A stretch of DNA of 64,000 nt from Roseburia inulinivorans DSM 16841 (lineage in GTDB: Bacteria > Bacillota > Clostridia > Lachnospirales > Lachnospiraceae). Each line of letters begins with the position of its first letter. The first letter of the stretch is position 1. Made by a program: the position numbers and the translations under genes. Under the pieces are notes generated by a model. That model was given only the letters and a program-made list of their open reading frames with translations. It ran no database searches and had not been told where the DNA came from. Location: the NCBI RefSeq assembly GCF_000174195.1, contig NZ_ACFY01000031.1:21785-85784 (forward strand), read 5' to 3'. Positions 1 through 7,530 of this stretch are shown here, piece after piece.

Positions 1-135
1 GAAAGCCAGCAGGGAGAGCAGTCCGCTTGCCAGCTTGAACACGAAGCCGGAACAGGACAGCAGCCCCGCGCACAGCCAAACGAACAGGGACAGGATAAGC
101 GACAGCGGCGCAAAGAGAATTTTCAGGATGAACAT
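1..135 (-). CDS. Small ICE membrane protein, CD1845-like (3' part cut by window edge)
   Basis: An open frame runs off the window from an ATG at 135. The visible 45 residues begin MFILKILFAPLSL and are almost entirely hydrophobic, so this is a small membrane protein with one or two helices. An AAAAGGAGG ribosome site lies 7 nt before the ATG. The start overlaps the end of the preceding gene (stop at 123) by 13 nt, so the two are translationally coupled. It resembles the short CD1845-type membrane proteins seen near the mobilisation genes of Tn1549-like elements. That name rests on remembered similarity, and the function is unknown. Confidence 0.6.
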   Translation of the reverse strand, partial: MFILKILFAPLSLILSLFVWLCAGLLSCSGFVFKLASGLLSLLAF

Positions 136-440
136 TTTGCGGCCTCCTTTTCACAAAGTGCGGTCAGCGCGTCACGCTCTTTGGCGAGCTTTGCTTCTTC
201 CTTTTCGGTCAGATCACGATCTCCACCCGTAATCTCCATCATGCGGAAATTCTCATAGGCATCCAGCAGAGAATCCAACAAATCTTCGGGCGTAGGGCAA
301 AAGTACACGGTGTTCCAGTCCTGCCGATAGCAGTCAAAGCCCATAACGGTGTAGCCCTTGCTGGTGAGGACAACTTCAAAATCATCATCGCGGGCGAGGT
401 AGTCAGAAAATACCTTCAGCACAATTTCGTTTGTCAGCAT
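123..440 (-). CDS. Conserved ICE hypothetical protein
   Basis: This encodes 105 residues starting MLTNEIVLKVFSDYLARD. A longer in-frame start exists at 569, but the ATG at 440 is preceded by GAAAGGAGC at suitable spacing, and the extra upstream residues look unlike a folded protein. The body is acidic with a charged C-terminal helix (EKEEAKLAKERDALTALCEKE). Similar proteins sit in the mobilisation region of gut Firmicute ICEs. No domain or activity is recognised. The gene overlaps the next membrane-protein gene. Confidence 0.65.
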   Translation of the reverse strand: MLTNEIVLKVFSDYLARDDDFEVVLTSKGYTVMGFDCYRQDWNTVYFCPTPEDLLDSLLDAYENFRMMEITGGDRDLTEKEEAKLAKERDALTALCEKEAAKCSS

Positions 441-665
441 GCGTTCCGCAGCTCCTTTCCAAGCGGTCAAATCTCTTTCTGATATTAGATTACTTTGCTC
501 ATTAGTGTTTTGCAAGGATGCGGCAAAGTCATACGAATAGTTTTCGCCTTTTGCCCGACATCTAACCATATCACATAATCCTTCTTTAGTACAGCTACCT
601 GAACTAATTTGCTCCAGATGGGAAATATAATGTTGGTACAGTTACAGGGACGGGAGGTGTGATAC

Positions 666-905
666 TTGCAGTTGAATGAAGCCGTCAGCAGGCGTTTGGT
701 CGAGCTGATGCAGGAGCGCGGCATGACGCAGTATCAGCTTTATATGAAAAGCGGCGTACCGAAGTCCACCATCGGCAATCTTGTGAACTGCGCATACCCA
801 TCCATGAAGCTGCGGATCATCCACGAGCTTTGTCAGGGATTGGAGATCGACCTGAGCAGCTTTTTTGCCTCGCCGTTATTCGATGAAAATAATCTGGAAC
901 CGTAG
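666..905 (+). CDS. Small XRE-family helix-turn-helix regulator
   Basis: This 79-residue protein is one helix-turn-helix domain: an N-terminal helix (LVELMQERGMTQYQLYMKSG), the recognition segment (VPKSTIGNLVN) and a C-terminal scaffold ending FFASPLF. It starts at a TTG preceded by GGGAGG with 8 nt spacing. A TATAAT lies at 626-631 with a poor -35, so the promoter is weak or activator-dependent. It is the only plus-strand gene within the ICE segment, divergent from the gene at 123-440 and convergent with mobC. That position suits a repressor of element genes, but this is inference. Confidence 0.75.
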   Translation: MQLNEAVSRRLVELMQERGMTQYQLYMKSGVPKSTIGNLVNCAYPSMKLRIIHELCQGLEIDLSSFFASPLFDENNLEP

Positions 906-938
906 AAGCTCCGATGCTGTTTTGCGTCGGGGCTTTTG
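906..938 (+). terminator. Intrinsic terminator of the XRE gene
   Basis: The stem AAGCTCCGATGC pairs with GCGTCGGGGCTT across a short T-rich loop and is followed by a T-rich tail. It begins directly after the stop codon of the small regulator. Confidence 0.7.
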
Positions 939-950
939 CTTTTGTACGGA

Positions 951-979
951 CAGGGGCGGCGGAATAACCGCCGCCCCTG
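951..979 (-). terminator. Perfect GC-rich hairpin after mobC
   Basis: A perfect 12-bp stem (CAGGGGCGGCGG with CCGCCGCCCCTG) with a 5-nt loop lies 5 nt beyond the mobC stop. No strong U-tract follows on the minus strand, so it may be a weak terminator, an mRNA-end stabiliser, or a transcription block between the convergent genes. Confidence 0.4.
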
Positions 980-983
980 CGAC

Positions 984-1322
984 TTATTTCAGCGCCGCCA
1001 GCGAGGAAACGATTTTCTCCGCCGCCGTCCATATCCGTTCCTGATTTTGCTGAATGTCCTCCAGATCTGTTTCGTAGATGCGGCCTGTTTCGTGGGCGCG
1101 GCGGGTGAGCTGGTTGAGGTTGTTGCTGGAATACCGAAGCAGGGACACCAGCTCCCGCAGCTCCGGAAGGTCGAGCTTCACCACATATCCGTCAATCGCC
1201 ATCTTGCGGAGATATGCCGCCATGTTGGTGGTGCCGAACTGTGCCATCTTTGTTTCAATCATTTCCCGCTCCTGCGGTGTAACGCGGAATTTAAGCTGAA
1301 TGTCCCGTTTGCGCTTTGCCAT
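984..1322 (-). CDS. mobC: Mobilisation relaxosome accessory protein MobC
   Basis: This 112-residue protein begins MAKRKRDIQLKFRVTPQERE, the ribbon-helix-helix-like start of MobC proteins. It continues with the family's helical segment (NMAAYLRKMAIDGYVVK) and a region resembling the usual LxGxxxNLNQLxRRAHETG motif (here RYSSNNLNQLTRRAHETG). MobC proteins bind near oriT and help the relaxase open the nicking site. The relaxase normally lies directly downstream, but here the next genes are the XRE regulator and small proteins, so the relaxase must be outside the window or lost. The start lies just after the DUF3849 stop, consistent with one operon. Confidence 0.85.
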   Translation of the reverse strand: MAKRKRDIQLKFRVTPQEREMIETKMAQFGTTNMAAYLRKMAIDGYVVKLDLPELRELVSLLRYSSNNLNQLTRRAHETGRIYETDLEDIQQNQERIWTAAEKIVSSLAALK

Positions 1323-1325
1323 CGC

Positions 1326-1823
1326 TCAACGCTCCGGAGATTTGGACTTCGCCGAAATTTTCGGCGAAGTTGTTTCAGGCAGCTTTTTCAGCATATCCCG
1401 GACAGAGGTTTTCTGCTGCTCCTGCGCGTAGGCTTTGCGGGTCTGGCTGAGAAACAGATCGACCAAACCGGGATGGCTGCTGACGGCCAGATAGCAGTTG
1501 CGGTCAGTACCCCATGCGTCGGGATTGGCGGGGATGGACATGGCGTTTGCCCAAGCCCTGTTGTCGGGAGAATAGCGTCTGTCCCAGTCCGCTTGACAGA
1601 CGGTGATGGCAAGGATATGAAATGCGCGGTCATAGCCAAACTGCTGCACTACCTGATCGACCGCTGCTGTATCCAGCCGGTTATCCCGGTAGTGGTCGCG
1701 GATGGCGGCTTCGATAGCTTCCTTGCAGGCTGCGTTCGTCTGATTGGAGGCGCGGTAGGCAGCAAGCTCGTCATGCTCTCTGGCATAGGATGCCGGGTGC
1801 TTGTAAACGGGGAGATTTTTCAT
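1326..1823 (-). CDS. DUF3849 domain protein
   Basis: This encodes 165 residues beginning MKNLPVYKHPASYAREHDEL, the hallmark start of DUF3849 proteins from Tn1549-like ICEs. The conserved core includes CKEAIEAAIRDHY, FGYDRAFHILA and a tryptophan-rich RRYSPDNRAWA segment. Its ATG overlaps the stop of the giant methylase/helicase frame (TAATG), so the two are probably co-translated. The C-terminal tail, TSPKISAKSKS, is encoded by a 25-bp palindrome (1346-1370) that also occurs inside parB. The domain's function is unknown; fusion to or neighbourhood with methylase-helicase proteins is its usual context. Confidence 0.85.
   Translation of the reverse strand: MKNLPVYKHPASYAREHDELAAYRASNQTNAACKEAIEAAIRDHYRDNRLDTAAVDQVVQQFGYDRAFHILAITVCQADWDRRYSPDNRAWANAMSIPANPDAWGTDRNCYLAVSSHPGLVDLFLSQTRKAYAQEQQKTSVRDMLKKLPETTSPKISAKSKSPER
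1346..1370. repeat. 25-bp perfect palindrome, ICE copy 1
   Basis: Two 12-base arms (ACTTCGCCGAAA and its exact reverse complement) flank a single T. It lies inside the 3' end of the DUF3849 gene. The identical 25 bp occurs at 31223-31247 inside parB, nearly 30 kb away. See findings. Confidence 0.85.
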
Positions 1824-4800
1824 TATCGTGCCTCCATTTCTTTTTTGTAGGGCTTTTCCGGTGCGCCATGAACAGGCGACGCTTTCAGCCTGTCCAGAAC
1901 GGAAGGCCGAGCCGATTTTGCAATCGCCTGCTCAGGCTGCGGCTGTCCCTTGCCGTCCAGATTCAGCTCCATATCCAACTCAATGAGCCGCGCAGTTTTT
2001 GCGGCCAGCTCCTGCTCCTGCGGGAACGGCTTACCGACCTCGGCCTTTGCCGCCGCCTGCTGGTTATAGAGGTTTTCAAGCTGCTCCTGAACGCTGCGCA
2101 GACGCTCCGGCATTTTATCCAGCGCGTTCTCGATGCGGACAAGGTTGCCTCTGGCATCCGAACCGAGTTCAACACGATGGGTCATCTGGCCTTTCAGCGT
2201 CAGCGTGTACGTTTTCCACATGGAATCAAAAGCAACGGACATGGTAAAGCCGCGATAGCTCCCGATCTGTACCGGGTCTTTGCCCTTGACCTCCTTGCAG
2301 GTGTCCAGCAGCGCGGCACCGGCGTTTTCCTTATCGGTGAGCCGGTCGCCGCGAATCTCCATGCCGACAAAGCCCTCTGCCGGGAGCGGATGCGCTGCGA
2401 GGGTCTGCATATCCGCCTCCAGCCCACGAACAAAGCCCTTGTGTTCTTCTATCTTTTCCGGAAAGTATTTCAGCAGACTGTCCTCCAATCGGAATTGCTT
2501 GCTGTTGTGGTCTGCCTTCATAATTTTTAGCTTGGACACCTCAATGTCCAAATCCATACGCTCCTTGATGCGGGGATCACCGGCACACAGCGCCTTGATC
2601 TCCGCAAAAGACAGCGCCGTAGCGTCCACGTCCTCACAGGAGCGAACCGGGGATTTTGAGGTCATGATCTGAGAGATGAATTTCTGCTTGTTCTCAACGG
2701 TCTGCCAGAGGTAGGCGTCAAACGTCCCTTCGGTCACATAGCGGCAGACATGAACGAGCTTGTTCTGATTGCCCTGACGCTCGATGCGGCCTTTTCTCTG
2801 CGTGAGATCGCGGGGACGCCACGGGCAATCCAAATCGTGAAGTGCGACCAAACGATCCTGCACGTTGGTGCCCGCGCCCATCTTGGCCGTGCTGCCCATC
2901 AGGACGCGCACCTGACCGCTGCGTACCTTTGCGAACAGTTCCCGCTTTTTGACCTCCGTATTGGCATCGTGGATGAACGCGATCTGCTCCGGGGGCATCC
3001 CGGCGTCAATGAGTTTTTGACGCACATCCTCATAGACCGTGAACGGCGTTTCCGCGCTTTCCTCCAATGAAATCGCACTCTCCAGCGCATGAATTTCCGG
3101 GCTGTCCAGCGTACCGGGGGAAGCCTTTGCCGCCCGCTGCGAGGGCGTGGCCTTTGGCGTAGAAATGTCGCAAAACACAAGTTGCGTCAGTTTTTCCTCC
3201 TCGCCGTCGCGCCAGTATTGGAGAATGTTCGCCACGCACTGATTGACCTTGGTGGTTTCCTCGTCGGGGAGCATGGGATTGATGATACGCTGGTCAAGCC
3301 CCAGCTTGCGTCCGTCCGAGGTGATTTTGAGCATATTGTCCACATCCGGGCTGACCGCACCGCTGTGTACCTTGGACGCTCGTTCCGAGAGGGCTTTCAC
3401 CATGTCCTGCTGGATCTGCGTGGGTTTGGTGGCGATGGTGTGATACGCAACCTCCGGCGTGGGCAAGTGGAGCTGATCCGCCGTTTTGATGTCGGCGACC
3501 TCTTTGAACAGATTCATCAATTCGGGCAAGTTGAAAAACTTTGCAAAGCGCGTCCTTGCCCGGTAGCCTGTCCCCTCCGGGGCAAGCTCCAGCGCGGTGG
3601 TGGTTTCTCCAAAGCGGCTTGCCCAGCAATCGAAGTGTCCCATACCCATCTCTTGCAGCCGGTCATGCTGCAAATAGCGCTGGATGGTGTAAAGCTCTGT
3701 CATGGAGTTGGAAACCGGGGTACCGGTGGCAAACACCACGCCGCGCCCGCCAGTCAGCTCATCCATGTAGCGGCACTTGGAGAACATATCCGAGGATTTC
3801 TGCGCATCGGTGGTGGAAAGCCCTGCCACATTGCGCATCTTCGTATAGAGGAAAAGATTTTTATAATTGTCCGACTCGTCCACAAACATCCTGTCTACGC
3901 CAAGTTGTTCAAAGTAAATCACATCATCCTTGCGGTCGCTGGCTTGCAGCTTTTTCAGCCGCGCCTCCAGCCCCTTTTTCGTGCGCTCCAAGCTCTTGAT
4001 GGTGAAGCTGTTGCCGCCTGCGAGCTTGGTATCCTGAATACCATCGGTGATTTCCTCAATCTGCTGGTGAAGGAGCCGTTCCTGCCGCTCCGGACTGATG
4101 GGGATACGCTCAAACTGGCTGTGGCCGATGATAACGGCGTCATAGTCGCCGGTGGCGATACGGGCGCAGAATTTCTTGCGGTTGTGGGTTTCAAAGTCCT
4201 TCTTGGTAGTGACAAGGATGTTGGCCGAAGGATAGAGCCGCAGAAACTCGGACGCCCACTGTTCCGTCAGATGGTTCGGCACGACAAAAATGGACTTCTG
4301 GCACAGTCCCAATCTCTTAGATTCCATCGCAGAGGCTACCATTTCAAAGGTTTTTCCCGCGCCGACCTCGTGTGCCAGCAGCGTATTCCCGCCGTACAGC
4401 ACATGGGCGATGGCGTTTTTCTGATGCTCTCGGAGGGTGATTTCTGGGTTCATACCGGAGAAAACGATGTGGCTGCCGTCATACTCGCGGGGACGAGTGC
4501 TGTTCATTTCCTCGTTGTACTGCCGTACCAGCGTTTCGCGCCGCTCCGGGTCTTTCCAAATCCAGTCCTTGAACGCATCCCGGATAAGCTGCTGCTTCTG
4601 CGCGGCAAGGGTGGTTTCCTTGGCGTTGAGGACACGGCGCTCCCGCCCGTCTGCGTCCTCAATGGTATCGTAGATGCGAATGTCGCGGAGGTTCAGTGCA
4701 TCCTCCAGCAGCCGGTAGGCGCTGGCACGGTCTGTGCCGTAGGTGGTGAATGCCGCCACGTCGTTGTAGCGCACCATGCTCTTGCGGGAAACCTGCCATT

Positions 4801-6376
4801 CTGCGGTGTACGGGACATAGCTGATCTCGATCTGCCCACGCAGATAGCGGGGCGTTTCAAAGGTTTCGTACATGAATTGCTCGATGTATTTCTTGTCAAG
4901 CCACGTCGCGCCCAGCCGCACCTCAATCTCACTGGCTTCAAGGTCTTTCGGCTGGGCAGCAATCAGGGCGTCCACATTCCCAGCGAAGAATGGGTCGCGC
5001 GCTGCCACGCGCTGCGCGGTACGGAGCTTCTGCCGGACGTTGCCGGAGAGATATTCGTCCGCCGTCTGCCAGCCCTTCGCCCAATGCTCGCCGCCGTCCT
5101 CCAAGTCAAACGGGCCACTGTTTGGTTCCTTGTAAATGACGCCCTTCAAATCCTCAACGATCTGCGGGATTTTCTCGCTGCCGCCCATGAGGGTGGCCAT
5201 AAAGCTGAGATCGACGCAGGCTTTTTCTCCGATGCAGACAGCAAGGGCTTCACTGGCGGTATCCACAGAATCTACGCTGCGCTGCTGCTTGATGGTGCGC
5301 TTATGGAACATATCCGCCTTGCGCTCCAGCTTTCCGTCGTCATCCAGCACTTCCAGCGAACACAGGAGGTAGTAAGAGGAATCGTCAGAGAACGCAAGAC
5401 GGTTCGCACGCTCATTGATTAGGCCGTGTTTTGCGGAGAACGCATCATAGAGGCGGTTTAGCTCGGCCTGCGCTTCCTGAATCCGGCTTTCTGCGCTGTA
5501 CTCGTCCATTTGCAGGGCAATCAGCTCATTCACGCAATCCCGCAGCGCGACCATGCCCTTGACACGCTCGGCGGCGGTGGCGTTCAGCTCCGGTTTGACC
5601 ATGCGGCTGTTTTCCCGGTAGTACACCTCGCCGTCCACCACGGTGTAGGAGTAGTTTTTCACATTGGGGTCTGCGGGGATGGACGTGTCGATCTGTTCGC
5701 CCTCGCCCAGCTCTGGCAGTTCCGCCTCCTGATAGGTGCCGCGAATGTTTTTCACGGCATCATGGAGCTGATCTGCAAGTGCCAGCCCCTCAATGGGGAC
5801 AACGGTAAAATCCTGCTTGCCGTATTGGGTGCTTTCGGAGGTCTGTCTGCCGAGGATCATCTCCGGGTGGTCAACAAAATAGCGGTTGATGGCAAAGCCA
5901 TCCTCGTTCTGACCGAGGTGTACCCAATCCGGTTCGATCTCAATGGGACGGTCACGCTTTTGGAGAAAGAGAATGTCCGAAACCACATCCGTACCGGCGT
6001 TGGCGCGGAACGCATTGTTGGGCAGACGAATGGCACCCAGCAGCTCCGCCCGCTGCGCGATGTACCTGCGGACTTCGGGTGATTGCTTGTCCATCGTGTA
6101 GCGGGAGGTCACAAACGCGATCACGCCGCCCGGTCGCACCTGATCCAGCGTTTTTGCAAAAAAGTAGTCGTGAATGGAAAAACCGAGCTTGTTATAAGCC
6201 CGGTCATCTACCTGATATTGTCCGAACGGGACGTTGCCCACGGCGAGGTCGTAAAAGTCTTTTCTGTCCGTTGTTTCAAAGCCCGCGATGGTAATGTCCG
6301 CCTTGGGATAAAGCTGCTTAGCAATACGTCCGGTGATGCTGTCCAGCTCCACGCCGTAGAGCTTGCTGCCCTGCAT
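1823..6376 (-). CDS. Methylase-SNF2 helicase, C-terminal part of giant frameshifted ICE protein
   Basis: This is the C-terminal 1517 residues of a protein that should begin at 11513. The frame opens mid-domain in an N6-adenine methylase: LYGVELDSITGRIAKQLYP followed by the NPPF-like motif AVGNVPFGQY. An SNF2/DEAD helicase follows, with Walker A HEVGAGKT, the acidic motif MFVDESDNYKN, motif III-like FATGTPVSNSMTELY, and a C-terminal RecA fold with GAGTNVQDRLVALHDLD and QRKGRIERQGN. Long coiled coils close the protein. The family is thought to methylate or remodel element DNA during transfer. The true start of this segment is the frameshift at 6395-6399; the annotated ATG is only the first in-frame methionine. 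Confidence 0.85.
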   Translation of the reverse strand: MQGSKLYGVELDSITGRIAKQLYPKADITIAGFETTDRKDFYDLAVGNVPFGQYQVDDRAYNKLGFSIHDYFFAKTLDQVRPGGVIAFVTSRYTMDKQSPEVRRYIAQRAELLGAIRLPNNAFRANAGTDVVSDILFLQKRDRPIEIEPDWVHLGQNEDGFAINRYFVDHPEMILGRQTSESTQYGKQDFTVVPIEGLALADQLHDAVKNIRGTYQEAELPELGEGEQIDTSIPADPNVKNYSYTVVDGEVYYRENSRMVKPELNATAAERVKGMVALRDCVNELIALQMDEYSAESRIQEAQAELNRLYDAFSAKHGLINERANRLAFSDDSSYYLLCSLEVLDDDGKLERKADMFHKRTIKQQRSVDSVDTASEALAVCIGEKACVDLSFMATLMGGSEKIPQIVEDLKGVIYKEPNSGPFDLEDGGEHWAKGWQTADEYLSGNVRQKLRTAQRVAARDPFFAGNVDALIAAQPKDLEASEIEVRLGATWLDKKYIEQFMYETFETPRYLRGQIEISYVPYTAEWQVSRKSMVRYNDVAAFTTYGTDRASAYRLLEDALNLRDIRIYDTIEDADGRERRVLNAKETTLAAQKQQLIRDAFKDWIWKDPERRETLVRQYNEEMNSTRPREYDGSHIVFSGMNPEITLREHQKNAIAHVLYGGNTLLAHEVGAGKTFEMVASAMESKRLGLCQKSIFVVPNHLTEQWASEFLRLYPSANILVTTKKDFETHNRKKFCARIATGDYDAVIIGHSQFERIPISPERQERLLHQQIEEITDGIQDTKLAGGNSFTIKSLERTKKGLEARLKKLQASDRKDDVIYFEQLGVDRMFVDESDNYKNLFLYTKMRNVAGLSTTDAQKSSDMFSKCRYMDELTGGRGVVFATGTPVSNSMTELYTIQRYLQHDRLQEMGMGHFDCWASRFGETTTALELAPEGTGYRARTRFAKFFNLPELMNLFKEVADIKTADQLHLPTPEVAYHTIATKPTQIQQDMVKALSERASKVHSGAVSPDVDNMLKITSDGRKLGLDQRIINPMLPDEETTKVNQCVANILQYWRDGEEEKLTQLVFCDISTPKATPSQRAAKASPGTLDSPEIHALESAISLEESAETPFTVYEDVRQKLIDAGMPPEQIAFIHDANTEVKKRELFAKVRSGQVRVLMGSTAKMGAGTNVQDRLVALHDLDCPWRPRDLTQRKGRIERQGNQNKLVHVCRYVTEGTFDAYLWQTVENKQKFISQIMTSKSPVRSCEDVDATALSFAEIKALCAGDPRIKERMDLDIEVSKLKIMKADHNSKQFRLEDSLLKYFPEKIEEHKGFVRGLEADMQTLAAHPLPAEGFVGMEIRGDRLTDKENAGAALLDTCKEVKGKDPVQIGSYRGFTMSVAFDSMWKTYTLTLKGQMTHRVELGSDARGNLVRIENALDKMPERLRSVQEQLENLYNQQAAAKAEVGKPFPQEQELAAKTARLIELDMELNLDGKGQPQPEQAIAKSARPSVLDRLKASPVHGAPEKPYKKEMEAR

Positions 6377-7530
6377 CTGCTCCGGCAGCAGACCAAAAAG
6401 TTGCCAACGCCCATAGACGGCTCCAGAATGTTACCGCTCTGGAAGCCCATATTGCCGACCGCTTCATAGATTGCCTTGATGACGGTGGGGCTGGTGTAGT
6501 GGGCGTTCAGCGTGGACGCTCTGGCCGCAGCGTATTCCTCCGGGGAGAGTGTGGCGTACAGCTCTGCAAACTCGTCCGACCAGTTTGGCTTATTCTCGTC
6601 GAAGGCATCCGCAAGACCGCCCCAGCCCACATAGCGGGAGAGGATTTCCTGCTGCTCCGGGCTGGCCTGTAAGCCCTCAAACTCCAGCTCTTGCAGGAGG
6701 CGGATCGCCGCCATATTTGCCCGAAACTTTGCTTTTGCGCCGCCGACGCCGAGGGTATCATCGGTGATGTGGAAATTCTGCGCGTCGCGGTGGCTTGCCG
6801 CCTTGAAGTCAGCGTAAGCGGCCTGCTCCGCAGCGGCAACGCTGGGAAAGCCCTGCCACTCGCCGTCAACGGGGATGGATACCGCAGGACGGTGTGCGGG
6901 AGGCTCGTCGATCTCGGCCTGAGAGATGGCATCATCAAAATCAGGCACGAACTCGCCCATTTCCGAAAGTGCCGCGCGCCCTTCCTGCTCCAGAATCAGA
7001 GCTTCTTCCTCGCTCATGGCGGGTGGTTCAGGCTTGGCGGGTTCCGCAGAGGGCGGGTCATGCTCCGGTTCCGGGATGTGCAGCGTTTGGATTTCTATGT
7101 CGTAGGGCAAGTGCGTTTTCTCGGCAGGATAGAACGCGGCGGGTTTGGTGACAGGCTGCGGCTGCTCCCGTTCCTGCTCTTCAACAAACGAGCGTATAAA
7201 CGCAATGTGTTCAGCGCGGAAGATGGGAAAGCCCTGCCTGTTTTGAAAAGTTACATCGCGCAGAGATACTTCATCCGTGCCGAAATTTACGCTGTCAATG
7301 ACAAACTTCCGTCCGTCAATCTCCAGCTCCATGCCAATGGGGATATACTCCTTGGCATCGGCCTCGTTGATAACATCATAGCCGTCGGTTTCATTTGGCT
7401 GCGCAAACACGAAGCTGTGTCCATGCTCCAGCAGCCGCTTTGCGGCGCTTGCCCATTGTCCAAAATCATAGCCGGTCACAGCGGTTTCGCCCATACCGGG
7501 AATATCGCGTTGCAGCAGGCGGCGATTCAA
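6208..7530 (-). CDS. Middle part of giant ICE methylase-helicase (frameshifted at both ends)
   Basis: This open frame carries about 380 genuine residues. It has a conserved N-terminal stretch (GYDFGQWASAAKRLLEHGHSF), a proline/glutamate-rich linker, and then the first half of the N6-methylase: YVGWGGLADAFD, LNAHYTSP and the SAM-binding motif ILEPSMGVGNF. Directly after that motif the frame becomes nonsense because a run of five A (plus strand 6395-6399) needs six; with the extra base it reads NFFGLLPEQMQGSKLYG into the next segment. Its TTG at 7530 overlaps the TGA of the upstream frame. One added base near 7539-7546 would instead make a continuous fusion. It is unlikely to be a separate gene. 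Confidence 0.7.
   Translation of the reverse strand: MNRRLLQRDIPGMGETAVTGYDFGQWASAAKRLLEHGHSFVFAQPNETDGYDVINEADAKEYIPIGMELEIDGRKFVIDSVNFGTDEVSLRDVTFQNRQGFPIFRAEHIAFIRSFVEEQEREQPQPVTKPAAFYPAEKTHLPYDIEIQTLHIPEPEHDPPSAEPAKPEPPAMSEEEALILEQEGRAALSEMGEFVPDFDDAISQAEIDEPPAHRPAVSIPVDGEWQGFPSVAAAEQAAYADFKAASHRDAQNFHITDDTLGVGGAKAKFRANMAAIRLLQELEFEGLQASPEQQEILSRYVGWGGLADAFDENKPNWSDEFAELYATLSPEEYAAARASTLNAHYTSPTVIKAIYEAVGNMGFQSGNILEPSMGVGNFLVCCRSRCRAASSTAWSWTASPDVLLSSFIPRRTLPSRALKQRTEKTFTTSPWATSRSDNIR

Noticed and set aside
3089..5422. 777-codon plus-strand frame opposite the methylase/helicase
   Set aside because: It is a shadow of a GC-rich gene: no ribosome site, no recognisable domain, and the minus strand encodes clear helicase motifs over the same bases.
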